A DNA stretch of 18,502 nucleotides. Source: JAAYCU01 sp964642815. GTDB taxonomy: Bacteria > Planctomycetota > Phycisphaerae > UBA1845 > PWPN01. A program made the position numbers and the translations under genes. How positions within the stretch are numbered: the first letter of the stretch is position 1; every line of letters starts with the position of its first letter. The DNA lies in the NCBI GenBank assembly GCA_964642815.1, contig CAZXSA010000085.1, forward strand, positions 1-18,502, in the 5' to 3' direction. Shown here piece by piece: positions 1-9,800 of the stretch. Below the pieces are notes generated by a model that saw nothing but the letters and a program-made list of their open reading frames with translations, was not told the origin of the DNA and searched no databases.

Positions 1-48
1 CTCGATAGCGAAGCGATCGACCGTTTACGCAAGATCAGCATGATATGA
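1..48 (+). CDS. C-terminal tail of a VapB-type antitoxin (partial)
   Basis: Only the last 15 codons and the stop of an open frame entering from the left edge are present. The tail reads LDSEAIDRLRKISMI and ends in TGA at 46-48. This stop overlaps the ATG of the following PIN-domain gene (ATGA at 45-48), the usual translational coupling of antitoxin-toxin pairs. The antitoxin identity is inferred only from this position; too little sequence remains to name a family. Confidence 0.6.
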   Translation, partial: LDSEAIDRLRKISMI

Positions 49-425
49 TTCTGCTTGATACAACTGTTATTGTCGATTTTCTCCGCGATCCCGTGGAATC
101 CATGCGCGAGGTATTTATCGAAAACGAGATCGCGGTGTCGGGGGTGACGCGCGCGGAAATCCTACATGGCGCGAAAAACGAAACGGATTATCGCCTTCTT
201 CAGGAAATGCTTGACCGATTCGACCAAATTGTCCCCGATATCGATATTTGGGATCAACTTGGGCGCAATCTGTTTCTCCTACGGGGTCGCGGCGTGGCTG
301 TCCCGTTTCCTGATGCATTGATCGCCACGCTGGCTATACAGCACGATCTTGAACTCTGGACTCGCGATGCTCATTTCGCGGTGATCCAATCAGTACTTCC
401 CGAATTGCGCTTGTGGAAAGAATAA
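45..425 (+). CDS. vapC: PIN-domain toxin ribonuclease, VapC family
   Basis: This 126-residue protein has the length and layout of VapC toxins, which are Mg-dependent endoribonucleases that typically cut tRNA or rRNA and are held inactive by a VapB partner. The four acidic PIN positions are all visible: D5 in the N-terminal MILLDTTVIVDFL strand, E38 in VTRAEILHGA, D90 in FPDALIATLA and D108 in LWTRDAHF. The active site therefore looks intact. The start ATG lies inside the stop of the upstream frame (4-base overlap), which supports both the start choice and co-translation with an antitoxin. Regulation is probably autorepression by the VapBC complex at a promoter outside the window. The gene ends about 50 bases before the convergent comEC stop. 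Toxin family is confident; the cellular target is unknown. Confidence 0.9.
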   Translation: MILLDTTVIVDFLRDPVESMREVFIENEIAVSGVTRAEILHGAKNETDYRLLQEMLDRFDQIVPDIDIWDQLGRNLFLLRGRGVAVPFPDALIATLAIQHDLELWTRDAHFAVIQSVLPELRLWKE

Positions 426-475
426 TTCTGAAGCAAGTTCTGTTCTGTTTTTTTGTTATCCGCCGGCTTGCTTTT

Positions 476-3073
476 TCACCCCCGTTTCCGCGGGCGGAAC
501 GGTGTTACGGTCAACTCCCTCGGCGTGATGCGGACTTCGATGGCTCCGTCGTCGGCGGTGTTGAAATAGCCCCGGCCGGCCATCCATCCGAGCAGGCCGT
601 TGTTCGTGTCCCGGTCCCGCTGCCCGCTTGAACGCAGGCAATAACGGGGATGGACCGCCTCGATAAACGGCCCGGTGTTCACGCGCATCGATCCATGGTG
701 CGGCAAGATGAGCACATCCGCTTTCAGGTCCGTCTCGGCCAGTAAACGTTCCTGGGCGAGTTTCTCGATGTCCCCCGTCAACAGAATGGATCGGCCGGCG
801 TAGCTTATTCGAACGACCAGCGAGGAATCGTTGCTTTCGGGGATGACCAATTCTTTTTCCGGCGGCGGCCAGAGTATTTCGATGCTGACCGCGTCGGTAT
901 CGAGAAAACGCGTGGCTCGGACCACCGTTTCCCAAGCTAAACCTTTATCGACCGCCGCTTCCATGACTCGCGTTTCGCCCCGCTCGCCCTGCTGATCGTG
1001 CGAAACAAAATGAGGCGTGGTCACGATCCGACCCACGCGACGCCTATCCAATAACTCCGGCAACCCGCTATAGTGGTCGAGGTTGGCATGGCTCAGCAGC
1101 ACGGCGTCGATGCGGTAGATACGTTCCTTGGCCAGCAACGGGCCGAGTGTCCATTTTTCGAGATCGTAAGGGGGCATACTGCCGATGTCGTAGAGAATAT
1201 TTTTCCCATCCGGCAAAGTTATCAGGCAACACATCCCGTTGCCGACTGAAAGCAGATGCAGGCGCAGCTCCTGGCCTCGCCGCGGCGGGGCAAGTTGCCA
1301 GCCGACGAGGATGATCAGCACAACGGTAGCCAGCCCCGGCCACCGCGCCCGCCAACGCAGCCACGGCACGACCAGCCACAGTCCGATTACTCCCAGCACA
1401 CACCAGACCAGCCACCACGGCAACAGCGGGGTGGTGACACTTGAGGCCGGCAGGTCGGATAGCGTATAGACAACTTCGATCAACAAATCCGTCAGCCAGC
1501 GCAGCGATATCCCCAATGAGTTCGCGGCGGAAAGAAGAACAATTGCCAACACGGTCTTGAGCAGACCGAGAATCAAGACCAGCCAGATCAGCGGAGCGAT
1601 CAAAATGGTATTCAGCCAGCCCCATACAGAAAACTGCTGAAAGTGATAGGCGCAGATCGGTACGCTGACGATCCACGCCGCCAGGCCGATGGCCAACCAT
1701 TGGCCCAGCCACCGAGCCAGGCGCCACATAAAATCCCGCGCCGGGTTCGGGTTGATTCTTTTCTGCATGGCCGGTCGCAACAGCGGATCGTCGCGCCCGA
1801 GCACGCGCAGAAAAAGCTCTCCGCCGGCCTCATAAAGCCGTGGACTCACGAAAATCAAGCCGATCAGCGTAAAGAAGGATAGTTGAAACCCCGGCTCGAA
1901 CAACTGCGTCGGGTGAGCCACGAGGAGAATAATCGCCGCCGCCGCCAGCCAGTTCAGCGAACGTGTCGGCCGCCGCAGGAGTATCGAGATACAGAAAAGA
2001 TCAGCCATCAAGGCCGCCCGCAGGATCGACGGTCGCGGCTCGGCCAATAGAGCGTAAAGGGTAACGATGATCATCGCCGCCGCCGCGCAGCTTCGCCGCG
2101 AGCGACCCAGCAGAACACCGCCCAGCCAGAGGGCGGACATGAGCATGCCGACGTGCGCCCCGCTAACGCTCAGATAATGCACCGTCCCCGTCCGCACGAA
2201 CGCCTCGTTCAGCTTTTCATCCACCGCGCTGCGTTGGCCGAGCACCAGCGCGGAAAGCAGTTGCCCGCCGGGCATGTCGCCGGGAAAGGTGTGTTCCAAC
2301 ATTCGTTCGCTCAAATTCAGGCGTAGTCGGTTCAGGAAACGCCGACCGGCGGCTTGGCCGTCAAGCACTTCCACGTTGCCTTCGTGCGGGCAGGACAGGC
2401 GCACGAGAATGCCCTCGCGTCGGCTGACCAGCGACCAATCCCTGCTGCCGGGATTGGCCGGCGGTTCCAAGCGGGAAAGCCAGCCAAGCAAACGGACCCG
2501 GTCGCCGGCGGCCACGGTCAATACCGGTTCGCGTACCAGAACGGTAACCCGGCCGCTGACGGGCGGATTTTCGTGATCATCCACGATCCGGTCCGCGTCC
2601 ACCAGAAACCGGGTGGATGGGCTTTGTGGTATCCAATCGAGTTTCCCGCTTTGACTGGCTTGGATCCTCGGCGTGTCCAACACTGTCCCCTCGATCCGGG
2701 CCAGTATCGGCTCGTCACCGCAATAGCGAACGATATGATTATCCGCCCAGTGCCGAAAGGTCAGATCGTGCAGGCATGTTCCGACCGCTAACGCCGCGAG
2801 CATCACTGCCAGATGCGCAAGCCCGTCTTTGTGTCGCGCCGGAATCAGCAGCAGTCCGCTCAAGATAAATAGCGACAGGCCGACCGCCAAAGGAACGCGC
2901 CACACCGAATCCAGCCAGATACCCGCGGCCAGACCGACGGCCGGCGGAACCAGCGGTTGCATACTCAGCCAGCGCCAGGCCACCTCGCGCCGGGTCGGCA
3001 ACGGGACGGCCAGCGGGTCGAAGCCGCCTCGGTCCGGCTCAGTCACGCTCCATCTCGATGATGCGTCGGGCAT
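476..3073 (-). CDS. comEC: ComEC/Rec2 DNA-uptake channel protein
   Basis: This 865-residue protein has the full ComEC order: N-terminal membrane segments and an OB-like region, the central polytopic Competence domain (about residues 250-580, with VHYLSVSGAHVGML and PRPSILRAALMA), and a C-terminal metallo-beta-lactamase domain (about 605-860). ComEC forms the inner-membrane channel that carries single-stranded DNA into the cytoplasm in natural transformation; the C-terminal domain may degrade the other strand. Metal-site motifs seen are SHANLDH (H662, D666, H667) and LPHHGS (790-795). The first motif has Asn664 where many homologues have Asp. The ATG start at 3073 overlaps the end of addA by 35 bases; a GTG at 3046, with an 8-base overlap, is an equally plausible start. 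It is the last gene of the addB-addA-comEC unit. No pilus or other competence genes are visible nearby. Confidence 0.93.
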   Translation of the reverse strand: MPDASSRWSVTEPDRGGFDPLAVPLPTRREVAWRWLSMQPLVPPAVGLAAGIWLDSVWRVPLAVGLSLFILSGLLLIPARHKDGLAHLAVMLAALAVGTCLHDLTFRHWADNHIVRYCGDEPILARIEGTVLDTPRIQASQSGKLDWIPQSPSTRFLVDADRIVDDHENPPVSGRVTVLVREPVLTVAAGDRVRLLGWLSRLEPPANPGSRDWSLVSRREGILVRLSCPHEGNVEVLDGQAAGRRFLNRLRLNLSERMLEHTFPGDMPGGQLLSALVLGQRSAVDEKLNEAFVRTGTVHYLSVSGAHVGMLMSALWLGGVLLGRSRRSCAAAAMIIVTLYALLAEPRPSILRAALMADLFCISILLRRPTRSLNWLAAAAIILLVAHPTQLFEPGFQLSFFTLIGLIFVSPRLYEAGGELFLRVLGRDDPLLRPAMQKRINPNPARDFMWRLARWLGQWLAIGLAAWIVSVPICAYHFQQFSVWGWLNTILIAPLIWLVLILGLLKTVLAIVLLSAANSLGISLRWLTDLLIEVVYTLSDLPASSVTTPLLPWWLVWCVLGVIGLWLVVPWLRWRARWPGLATVVLIILVGWQLAPPRRGQELRLHLLSVGNGMCCLITLPDGKNILYDIGSMPPYDLEKWTLGPLLAKERIYRIDAVLLSHANLDHYSGLPELLDRRRVGRIVTTPHFVSHDQQGERGETRVMEAAVDKGLAWETVVRATRFLDTDAVSIEILWPPPEKELVIPESNDSSLVVRISYAGRSILLTGDIEKLAQERLLAETDLKADVLILPHHGSMRVNTGPFIEAVHPRYCLRSSGQRDRDTNNGLLGWMAGRGYFNTADDGAIEVRITPRELTVTPFRPRKRG

Positions 3074-6000
3074 GCAGGAACACCAGATAACAACTCGTTA
3101 CTTCCCGGCGATAAATACTGGCGATGGCTTTCGCGTAGGTGCGAATCTGCAACTGGTAATCACGCCCCCGCTCCGGGCAGGCGGCCGCCTCGATCCGATC
3201 CGTCTTGAAGTCCACGATTTCCAAACCCTTTTCATTCTCCAGCAACAGATCGATCATACCGCGGATCAAAATCACGTCGGCCGCGTCGCGTCCGCGAACC
3301 TGCGGATCGTAATCCTGTGGATCGATTCGGGAAATAAAAGCGATCTCCCGACGGACCCGAGCGGCGGACTCGCGCACACGGCGGCCGAGTTCAGTCTCGA
3401 AAAACCAGGCGGCCGCCTCCAACATGACCATACTTGTCTCGTGCCGACCAAGGCGACCGTCGGCGTTCATCCGCCGACATTGCTCGCGCAAATCGTCAAG
3501 GTCGCAAGGCCGGGCCAGATCGAGTAGTTGCAAAAAACGGTGCGTAGCCGTGCCCCGGGCGGCCGGGTCGTCCGAAGGTTTTTCGGAAATAAAGAGCGGC
3601 CGAGCCGGTTTTGCGGGAAGATGGGAAGACCGGCTTTGTTCGTCCGGATCGTGCAACACCTCCCAACGGCGTTTCAATTCACTAACCGCGACACGGGCCG
3701 GCAGCGTGGTCAATTCCAATGCCGGATATTGGCCGCCCAGAAAATCGATCAACTCATTCGCCGTGCCGTCGGGCGCTCGCGGCTCGTCGGCGGCAAGCGG
3801 TTGCAAATCCGCCAGTCGAGCCAGTTGTTCCTGTCGGCTTATCTCCTCGGCCGGCGGGATGCGCCAGCGATCAGTGGCGGCTCGATCATGAGCGTGAACC
3901 TCGAATAATGCATCTTGCGATGGAGGGTTCTCTCCGGGCCAGGCCACCAGTCTGGCTGGACCAGACGCGACAACCGGGATCAGCCAGTCCAAAGGATTCG
4001 TGGCCGATTCGAGTTCCAGCGTGGAAAGCGCTTGAGGGCCGTCGCCCTCAGCCTGTCCGCTGCGCGAAGTCTCCGCCCTGCCCGGATCATAGCGGCCGAC
4101 CAGCATCAAATGTTCGCGAGCCCGGGTCAAAGCCACATATAGGACACGCAGCTCCTCGGCGAGCGACTCGCGGCGCACATGCTCGGCCGCCAATTGGTGG
4201 ACCAGCGTCGGGTAATAAATACGTTTTTCCGGGTCCGCCGCCTGCATGGCCAAACCGTACTTGCGATCCACCAGCACGGTTTGTCGCGTATCCTCCAGGT
4301 TGAAGCGCTTGCTCAGGTCCGCCAGAATGACCACCGGAAATTCCAACCCCTTGCTGGTGTGAATGGTCATGATCCGGACGAGGTTTTCCTCCGCGCTGCC
4401 GCCGGAGGGTTGTTTCCAGCTTTGGGCGCTGTCCACCAGGTCGTCAAGAAAACGGAGGAAACGCCGCAATCCCTGCCGCGAGAAATGCCCGAATTGCCGG
4501 GCCAGCTCGTGCAGCCGTACCAGATGCTCGCGTCGACGTATTCCGTCCGGCAGGCCGGCGACGTAGGCCGGGTAGTCGCTCGCCTCGATGATTTCCCACA
4601 AGACTTCCGCGACCGGAGCCCGTTGAATACGTCGGCGATAATGATCGAGCAGGGATAGGAACACCTCCAGCCGCTCGCGCAGATTTCGGTCCGGCCCGGC
4701 GGCCGCGTATTGACACACCGCCTCGTGGAACGGCGCCATGCGATCCGCCAAACGGATTTCCAACAGGTCGCTTTCGCTGAATCGCTCGCCCAACAGCGGG
4801 CCGCGCATGACCGCCGCCAGCGGGATATCCTGTTGTTGATTATCCAGCAAACGCAGCAGGCTCACGCAGTCGTTAAACTCCGTGCTGTCCAGGTTGCTGT
4901 CGCCGCGCTCGACGTGGACGGGAATCCCCATCCGCCGCAACACATCGGCGATGGGGTCGGCCTTGTGCGGCATCGAACGCAGCAGAATTACGATGTCCCG
5001 GTATTCAAGTGGGCGCAGACCCGGCGGCCCGCCGGCATCGGCCGGTTTGTCCGCGATTTGATAACACTGCTTGCGCGGGTTGTCGCCCATCCAATACTGA
5101 ATCCGCCGGCCGATCAGAAACGCCTCGCGCTCGATGGCCTCCAATTCCATTTCATCCGCGGAGGTTTCATCCTCTTCCGCGTTTTCTTGCTCGTCGTTCG
5201 CCGCTCGGTTACGCGAGGTGATCGGCTCCAGCAAATGCAGTTCGACCGCCGGTCGATCGAAACCCAGCGCCTCCCCCGCCGGTGGAAACGTTTTGCCCGC
5301 CACGAGCCGGGCCCGCTCGTCATAGTCGCTGCCGCCGAACGTCCGGCTCATCAGCTCCTGGAAAATAAAATTGACCGCCTCGATCAGCCCCGGTCGGCTG
5401 CGGAAATTCTCGCGCAGATAGATGAGCTCGCCGGCGGCCGCATCGTGGGCGAACCGTTCCGCCCGCCCGGCGAACAATTCCGGTTCGGCCAGACGGAAGC
5501 GATAGATGCTCTGCTTGATGTCCCCGACCGCGAAGAGATTCCCCTCCGGCGGGTCGGCCGACTCCCGGCTGACCAGCCGCAGGATCGCCTCCTGCAGCGG
5601 GTCGATGTCCTGGAATTCGTCGACCAGTACGTAGCGAAACTGCCGCTGCATCTGACGGGCGACTTCCGAAGGTCGATTCGGATCGTCGTCGACGCACAAG
5701 AGTCGGAAGGCAAAACGCTGCAAGTCGTTGAAGTCCACCGCCGCCCGCGCCGCCTTGGCCGCGCGGTATCGCTCCTCGAATTCGGATACCACGCGAATGA
5801 GGGTATCTACATAGGGGCGGATACGCTCCAGACCGTCAGCATATTCGGCCGCGCTGAATGCGCAGATTTTCTGTATAACCGTTTTATCAAAAAGCTCTTT
5901 GACCTTTTTGCGTATCTCCAAAGCCGCATCAAAAGCGGCGGAAGTCACCTCATCCAGTTTGGACGGTTTACGTTTAACTTTCGGAAATTCGTATTGGCTA

Positions 6001-6869
6001 ATCTCCGCGGCCACGGCCTCCCAAGTTTCCGCCGGACCGTCATGCAGCGTTTTCCACCAGCCTCGCAAATCTTGGACGAACTCATCCAGATTGTCCGCCC
6101 GATCAGCGGCGATCGGCCAGCAACGTCGAATACGGGCGGCCTCTTGCTCGGCGTATGTGCCCAGCCCCTGTAACGCCCGCATGATCCGTTCGCGCTGCAA
6201 CGTGTGCAGGCGGCTGACAAGCCCGTCGCTCTCCGTCGCGTCCAGTTGCCGAAGCGAAATGGCCAGCCATTGTTCCGGATCGGCCAGACTGCCGAGATAG
6301 CCATGCAGGCCCAGAACAAGCCCGATCATTTTGTAATCGCTGCCCGCGCCATAATCGTCCACCCATCGACGGAATGACTCGGCGAAGTTATCTTCACCCT
6401 CGTACAACTCGATAAAAAAGGCGTCCAGCACCTCGCGACGCAGCAACTCCGCTTCCTCGGCGCTCAGCACGGCCGCCTGCGGATCGACCCCCGCCTGCGG
6501 GAACCAGCGCTGGATCAGCATCTTGCAGAAAGCATGAATGGTGGAAATGTTCGCCGCGTCGAGCAAATGAAGCTGTTCGTTCAGGAAACCGTCAGCGGGA
6601 TTCTTTTCCAACTCGCGCCGAATGACTGATTCGATCCGCGTCCGCATCTCGCCGGCGGCCGCATCCGTGAACGTTACGACCAATAGTTCATCAACCCGGC
6701 AGCGCTGCCGACAGACCAGATCCGCGCAGCGCTCGGCCAGCACGGTGGTCTTCCCGGCCCCGGCCGCCGCGGAGACCAGCACGCTCTGCCCGAGCGTGGT
6801 CACCGCCTGACGCTGGCTCTCGGTCAGGCGCTTCAATGGATCATGAGGATCATTCGCCCGATCCGGCAT
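3039..6869 (-). CDS. addA: AddA: UvrD-type helicase-nuclease subunit of AddAB
   Basis: This 1276-residue protein is close to the usual AddA length. With AddB it processes double-strand DNA ends for RecA-dependent repair: it unwinds DNA 3'-5' and cuts with a RecB-type nuclease. Superfamily 1 motifs appear in order: Q motif LTESQRQAV (15-23), Walker A AAAGAGKT (34-41), Walker B VDEFQD (416-421), GDIKQSIYRFR, LRENFRSRPGLIEA, IMTIHTSKGLEFPVVI and VLYVALTRAREH. The C-terminal nuclease is complete by eye: RGTATHRFLQ, RGMIDLLLE, VDFKTD (D1220, K1222) and YQLQIRTYA. The start at 6869 is preceded by a strong ribosome-binding site (GGGAGG, 6 bases away) that lies inside the end of addB. The 20-base overlap with addB implies coupled translation and equal subunit dosage. 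AddA and AddB in this order, together with the nuclease motifs, make RecB or UvrD unlikely. Confidence 0.95.
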   Translation of the reverse strand: MPDRANDPHDPLKRLTESQRQAVTTLGQSVLVSAAAGAGKTTVLAERCADLVCRQRCRVDELLVVTFTDAAAGEMRTRIESVIRRELEKNPADGFLNEQLHLLDAANISTIHAFCKMLIQRWFPQAGVDPQAAVLSAEEAELLRREVLDAFFIELYEGEDNFAESFRRWVDDYGAGSDYKMIGLVLGLHGYLGSLADPEQWLAISLRQLDATESDGLVSRLHTLQRERIMRALQGLGTYAEQEAARIRRCWPIAADRADNLDEFVQDLRGWWKTLHDGPAETWEAVAAEISQYEFPKVKRKPSKLDEVTSAAFDAALEIRKKVKELFDKTVIQKICAFSAAEYADGLERIRPYVDTLIRVVSEFEERYRAAKAARAAVDFNDLQRFAFRLLCVDDDPNRPSEVARQMQRQFRYVLVDEFQDIDPLQEAILRLVSRESADPPEGNLFAVGDIKQSIYRFRLAEPELFAGRAERFAHDAAAGELIYLRENFRSRPGLIEAVNFIFQELMSRTFGGSDYDERARLVAGKTFPPAGEALGFDRPAVELHLLEPITSRNRAANDEQENAEEDETSADEMELEAIEREAFLIGRRIQYWMGDNPRKQCYQIADKPADAGGPPGLRPLEYRDIVILLRSMPHKADPIADVLRRMGIPVHVERGDSNLDSTEFNDCVSLLRLLDNQQQDIPLAAVMRGPLLGERFSESDLLEIRLADRMAPFHEAVCQYAAAGPDRNLRERLEVFLSLLDHYRRRIQRAPVAEVLWEIIEASDYPAYVAGLPDGIRRREHLVRLHELARQFGHFSRQGLRRFLRFLDDLVDSAQSWKQPSGGSAEENLVRIMTIHTSKGLEFPVVILADLSKRFNLEDTRQTVLVDRKYGLAMQAADPEKRIYYPTLVHQLAAEHVRRESLAEELRVLYVALTRAREHLMLVGRYDPGRAETSRSGQAEGDGPQALSTLELESATNPLDWLIPVVASGPARLVAWPGENPPSQDALFEVHAHDRAATDRWRIPPAEEISRQEQLARLADLQPLAADEPRAPDGTANELIDFLGGQYPALELTTLPARVAVSELKRRWEVLHDPDEQSRSSHLPAKPARPLFISEKPSDDPAARGTATHRFLQLLDLARPCDLDDLREQCRRMNADGRLGRHETSMVMLEAAAWFFETELGRRVRESAARVRREIAFISRIDPQDYDPQVRGRDAADVILIRGMIDLLLENEKGLEIVDFKTDRIEAAACPERGRDYQLQIRTYAKAIASIYRREVTSCYLVFLHARRIIEMERD

Positions 6870-9800
6870 CCTCGGCCTCCCGCGTCATTTGCTGAAGTAC
6901 CTGCGTTTTCGAGCCCATCCCTTCCAACAGCCGCGGCGGCTGGGTTTCGATCTCGTATCGGCAGACCGCGCGCAACGCGCAGAACCCGCACGGCATCGCT
7001 CGATTCAACCGATACGGCCGCACGGAGATATCGCCGTCCAGCACCGCGTCGGTCAGCTCACCCATCCGTCGCCCGACGTGGCGTAACAAGACGGCGAATT
7101 CATCGTTGTTCAGTAAATCGGAATTTGCCGCGTTGCCGCCCTTTTGAGTGATCGCTGCAGAAATGAAAGCCGAAGCGGTACCCGGTCCACTAACCGTACC
7201 GTCGAGCGTATCCACCTTCGAAACATCGATTACTCCGCGCCACTTGGTCGGCGTCTTGGTTTCCGACGGATGCGGCACCGTCGCGAAAGGTTCGATGAGG
7301 GGCAAAAACAATGCCGCGACCGGCCGAATCGGTCGACCGGTCAGCGATTGCCCCACTTGCTGCAAGGCCAGCAGATAAGCCACCAGTTGCACGCTCAGCC
7401 CGTGATAGGCCTTCGTCCAGTCCATCTTACGTTCCCTGGCCAGCTTATAATCGATCACCACGCCGAGTAGTTCGTCGGCCAACTCGGCCACGTCCACCCG
7501 GTCGATCACCCCGCGCAGGAGAACGCGCCGCCCCTTGGGCGTGGTCAGAGTTACGGCGGCGGCCCCTGCGCTCATCCCGAACGGTAACTCCACCCGCATC
7601 GGCCGATACCGACCCAACCCGGCCGCCTCGCGCTGTCGCCGTAGTGAACGGTGGAGGTGAAAACGACTCCAATCATAAAGATACGCGTTGCGTGCCTCGG
7701 TCAGCAGCATGTCGCCGGCCAACTCCGGCAACATCTCGCCGCTGATTTGGTCAACTCTTTCGTTGATTTCGTCCTCGCCCAGCTCGGCCAGGCTGCGACG
7801 CTCCCGAGCAAGCGTATCGACGAACTTTTCCAGGACCGCGTGGCAAATCTTGCCCAGGTCGATGGGTTCCAGCGACGGCTCCACGCGCGGTTTCAGCTTC
7901 AGGAGATATTCGGCGAAGTGGGCGAAGGGACAGGCCGCGAAACGCTCGAGTCGCGATACGCTGGTGCCCAACGGTGAACGCACCGCCCGGCCGATGATGC
8001 CTGCGTCCAACCTGGCTTCGTTTCGATACGCTAGCCCACCGAAACAGCGCCGCAGCGTATGGCCCCATGAAGGCTCTGTCCGAATCCGCTCATAAACGGC
8101 GTTGAATAAAGCCCGTTTCCCCGGCTCCGTGTCCTGTTCTCTCTCGCCCCGGCGACGAAATTCGGCGGCCAATCGCCCGCCTAGTTCGTTGATCCGGGCG
8201 ATCCAGTCCAGCGAACGCTCGGCCCACGGGTCGGCGATTTTTTCCACCGTCAAATTCGGTAGGGCCCGCAAAACATCTTGCAGGTAAGGCGATGGTCGCA
8301 ACGGCTTGCCTTGCCCATCCGCGCGCGGCCAACTGATCCAGACCCGCTCCGAGGCCCGGGTCAGGGCGATGTACGCCAGCATGCGCTCGTTAAGCAGTTG
8401 TTGTCGGCGGGCCGGGCCGATCTCCCGGCCGGCCTTGGCCAAAAGTTCCCGCTCGACATCGCCGAGTAACGGATCCTCCGCCGTATGCAGCGGGAAATGC
8501 CGCTCGTCGAAGCCCAACAGCAGCACCGCCCGCACCGGCGGATGACGACTGCGTTCGATCGAACCGACCAGCACTTGATCCAACGTGGGCGGGGCCAGTC
8601 CCAAGTTGAACTCCGCCAACGCCGCCTCCAGCGTCTCGCGAAATTCGTTGATACTCAGCGGCTCGGTCCCGAGCGCTTTAACGAACTCGTCCAGCAACTC
8701 GACGAAGTCGAGCCAGATCTGCCGGTGCATGTCGGCTTCGTGGCCGCGCCCGTCTCCTTCATCATGCTCGGCCCATTGGGCCAGTTGCTCACCGGTCCGT
8801 ATTTGTTCGAGACAAGCGTAAAACACCTCCGCCCACTCGCTCCCCGCGGCTTCAGGATGAGCGGCCGCCCAATCCAGCCACGACTCGACTTGGGCGAGCC
8901 ATCGTCGGCGGATGCGATTGACCTCCCGAAGGACTTTTTGTTGATACCCCTGTTGCTCCTCGTCCCGCGCTTTGTCGGGGAAATAGCGAGCGCTCGTCCA
9001 TTCTTCCTTCCACGCGGCCCGGCCGACGATTCCGCAGGCCAGCACGTAATTTTCCAGCAGGTCCGCTTCCCGAACATTGAGATTCAGCAACCCCGTCTTG
9101 AGCGACAGCCGCACCGCTTCCGCCCGGCAATCGTCGGCGGCCAGGGTCAGCAGACTGCGCACCAGTTCGACCAGCGGATGATGCGTGGTCGGTTCGCGGC
9201 GGTCCAGAAAACACGGGATACCCTTTCCGCGTAACGCCGCCGCGATCAGATCATGATATTCCGCCAGATCGCGAACGATCACCGCGATATCGCGGTAGCG
9301 CATCGGCGGATCGACTCGCCGGGTCAATCGTTCGATCTCCGCCACGGCGGCGGCCACCTCCGTCCGCCGATCCGGAAAATCCAGGGCCCGAATTGTTTCC
9401 CTTGAGATCGGCCCGCTCTCGGCCGTCCGCGTCCGAAACAGATTGTTTTCCAAGGCGACCAGGGCTGGCGCTTGAAAACGGGGCGGTGTGGGGTTTTTCA
9501 ATAGTATCGGCTCAAGCACATCGACCCCGGCGGCCTTCAGGTCATGGCCCAGCCGCACCAATGTGCGTTCCGTCCGGGCGAAAAGCGAATAACTCAACCA
9601 GGGAATTGTCTCCGCTTTGACCGCCGCCGCCGTCGGATCGAGCAGCAAGGTGACTTCCATGCTCCGCGCCCGCCGGGCCAGCTCGGTCAGCAGGTGATAT
9701 TCCTGCCGGGTGAATCCGGCGAAACCGTCAACCCAAACCTCCGCATCGCTCAGCCACGAACATTGGTCCAGCCGGTCGGTCGCCAGTTGCAGATACTGGG

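Noticed and set aside
426..475. Terminator between the convergent vapC and comEC genes
   Set aside because: A T7 run is present, but no convincing stem precedes it on either strand.
4710..6173. 487-codon plus-strand open frame antisense to addA
   Set aside because: It lies wholly inside the helicase motifs of addA and reads as Arg/Gln-rich nonsense; shadow frame.
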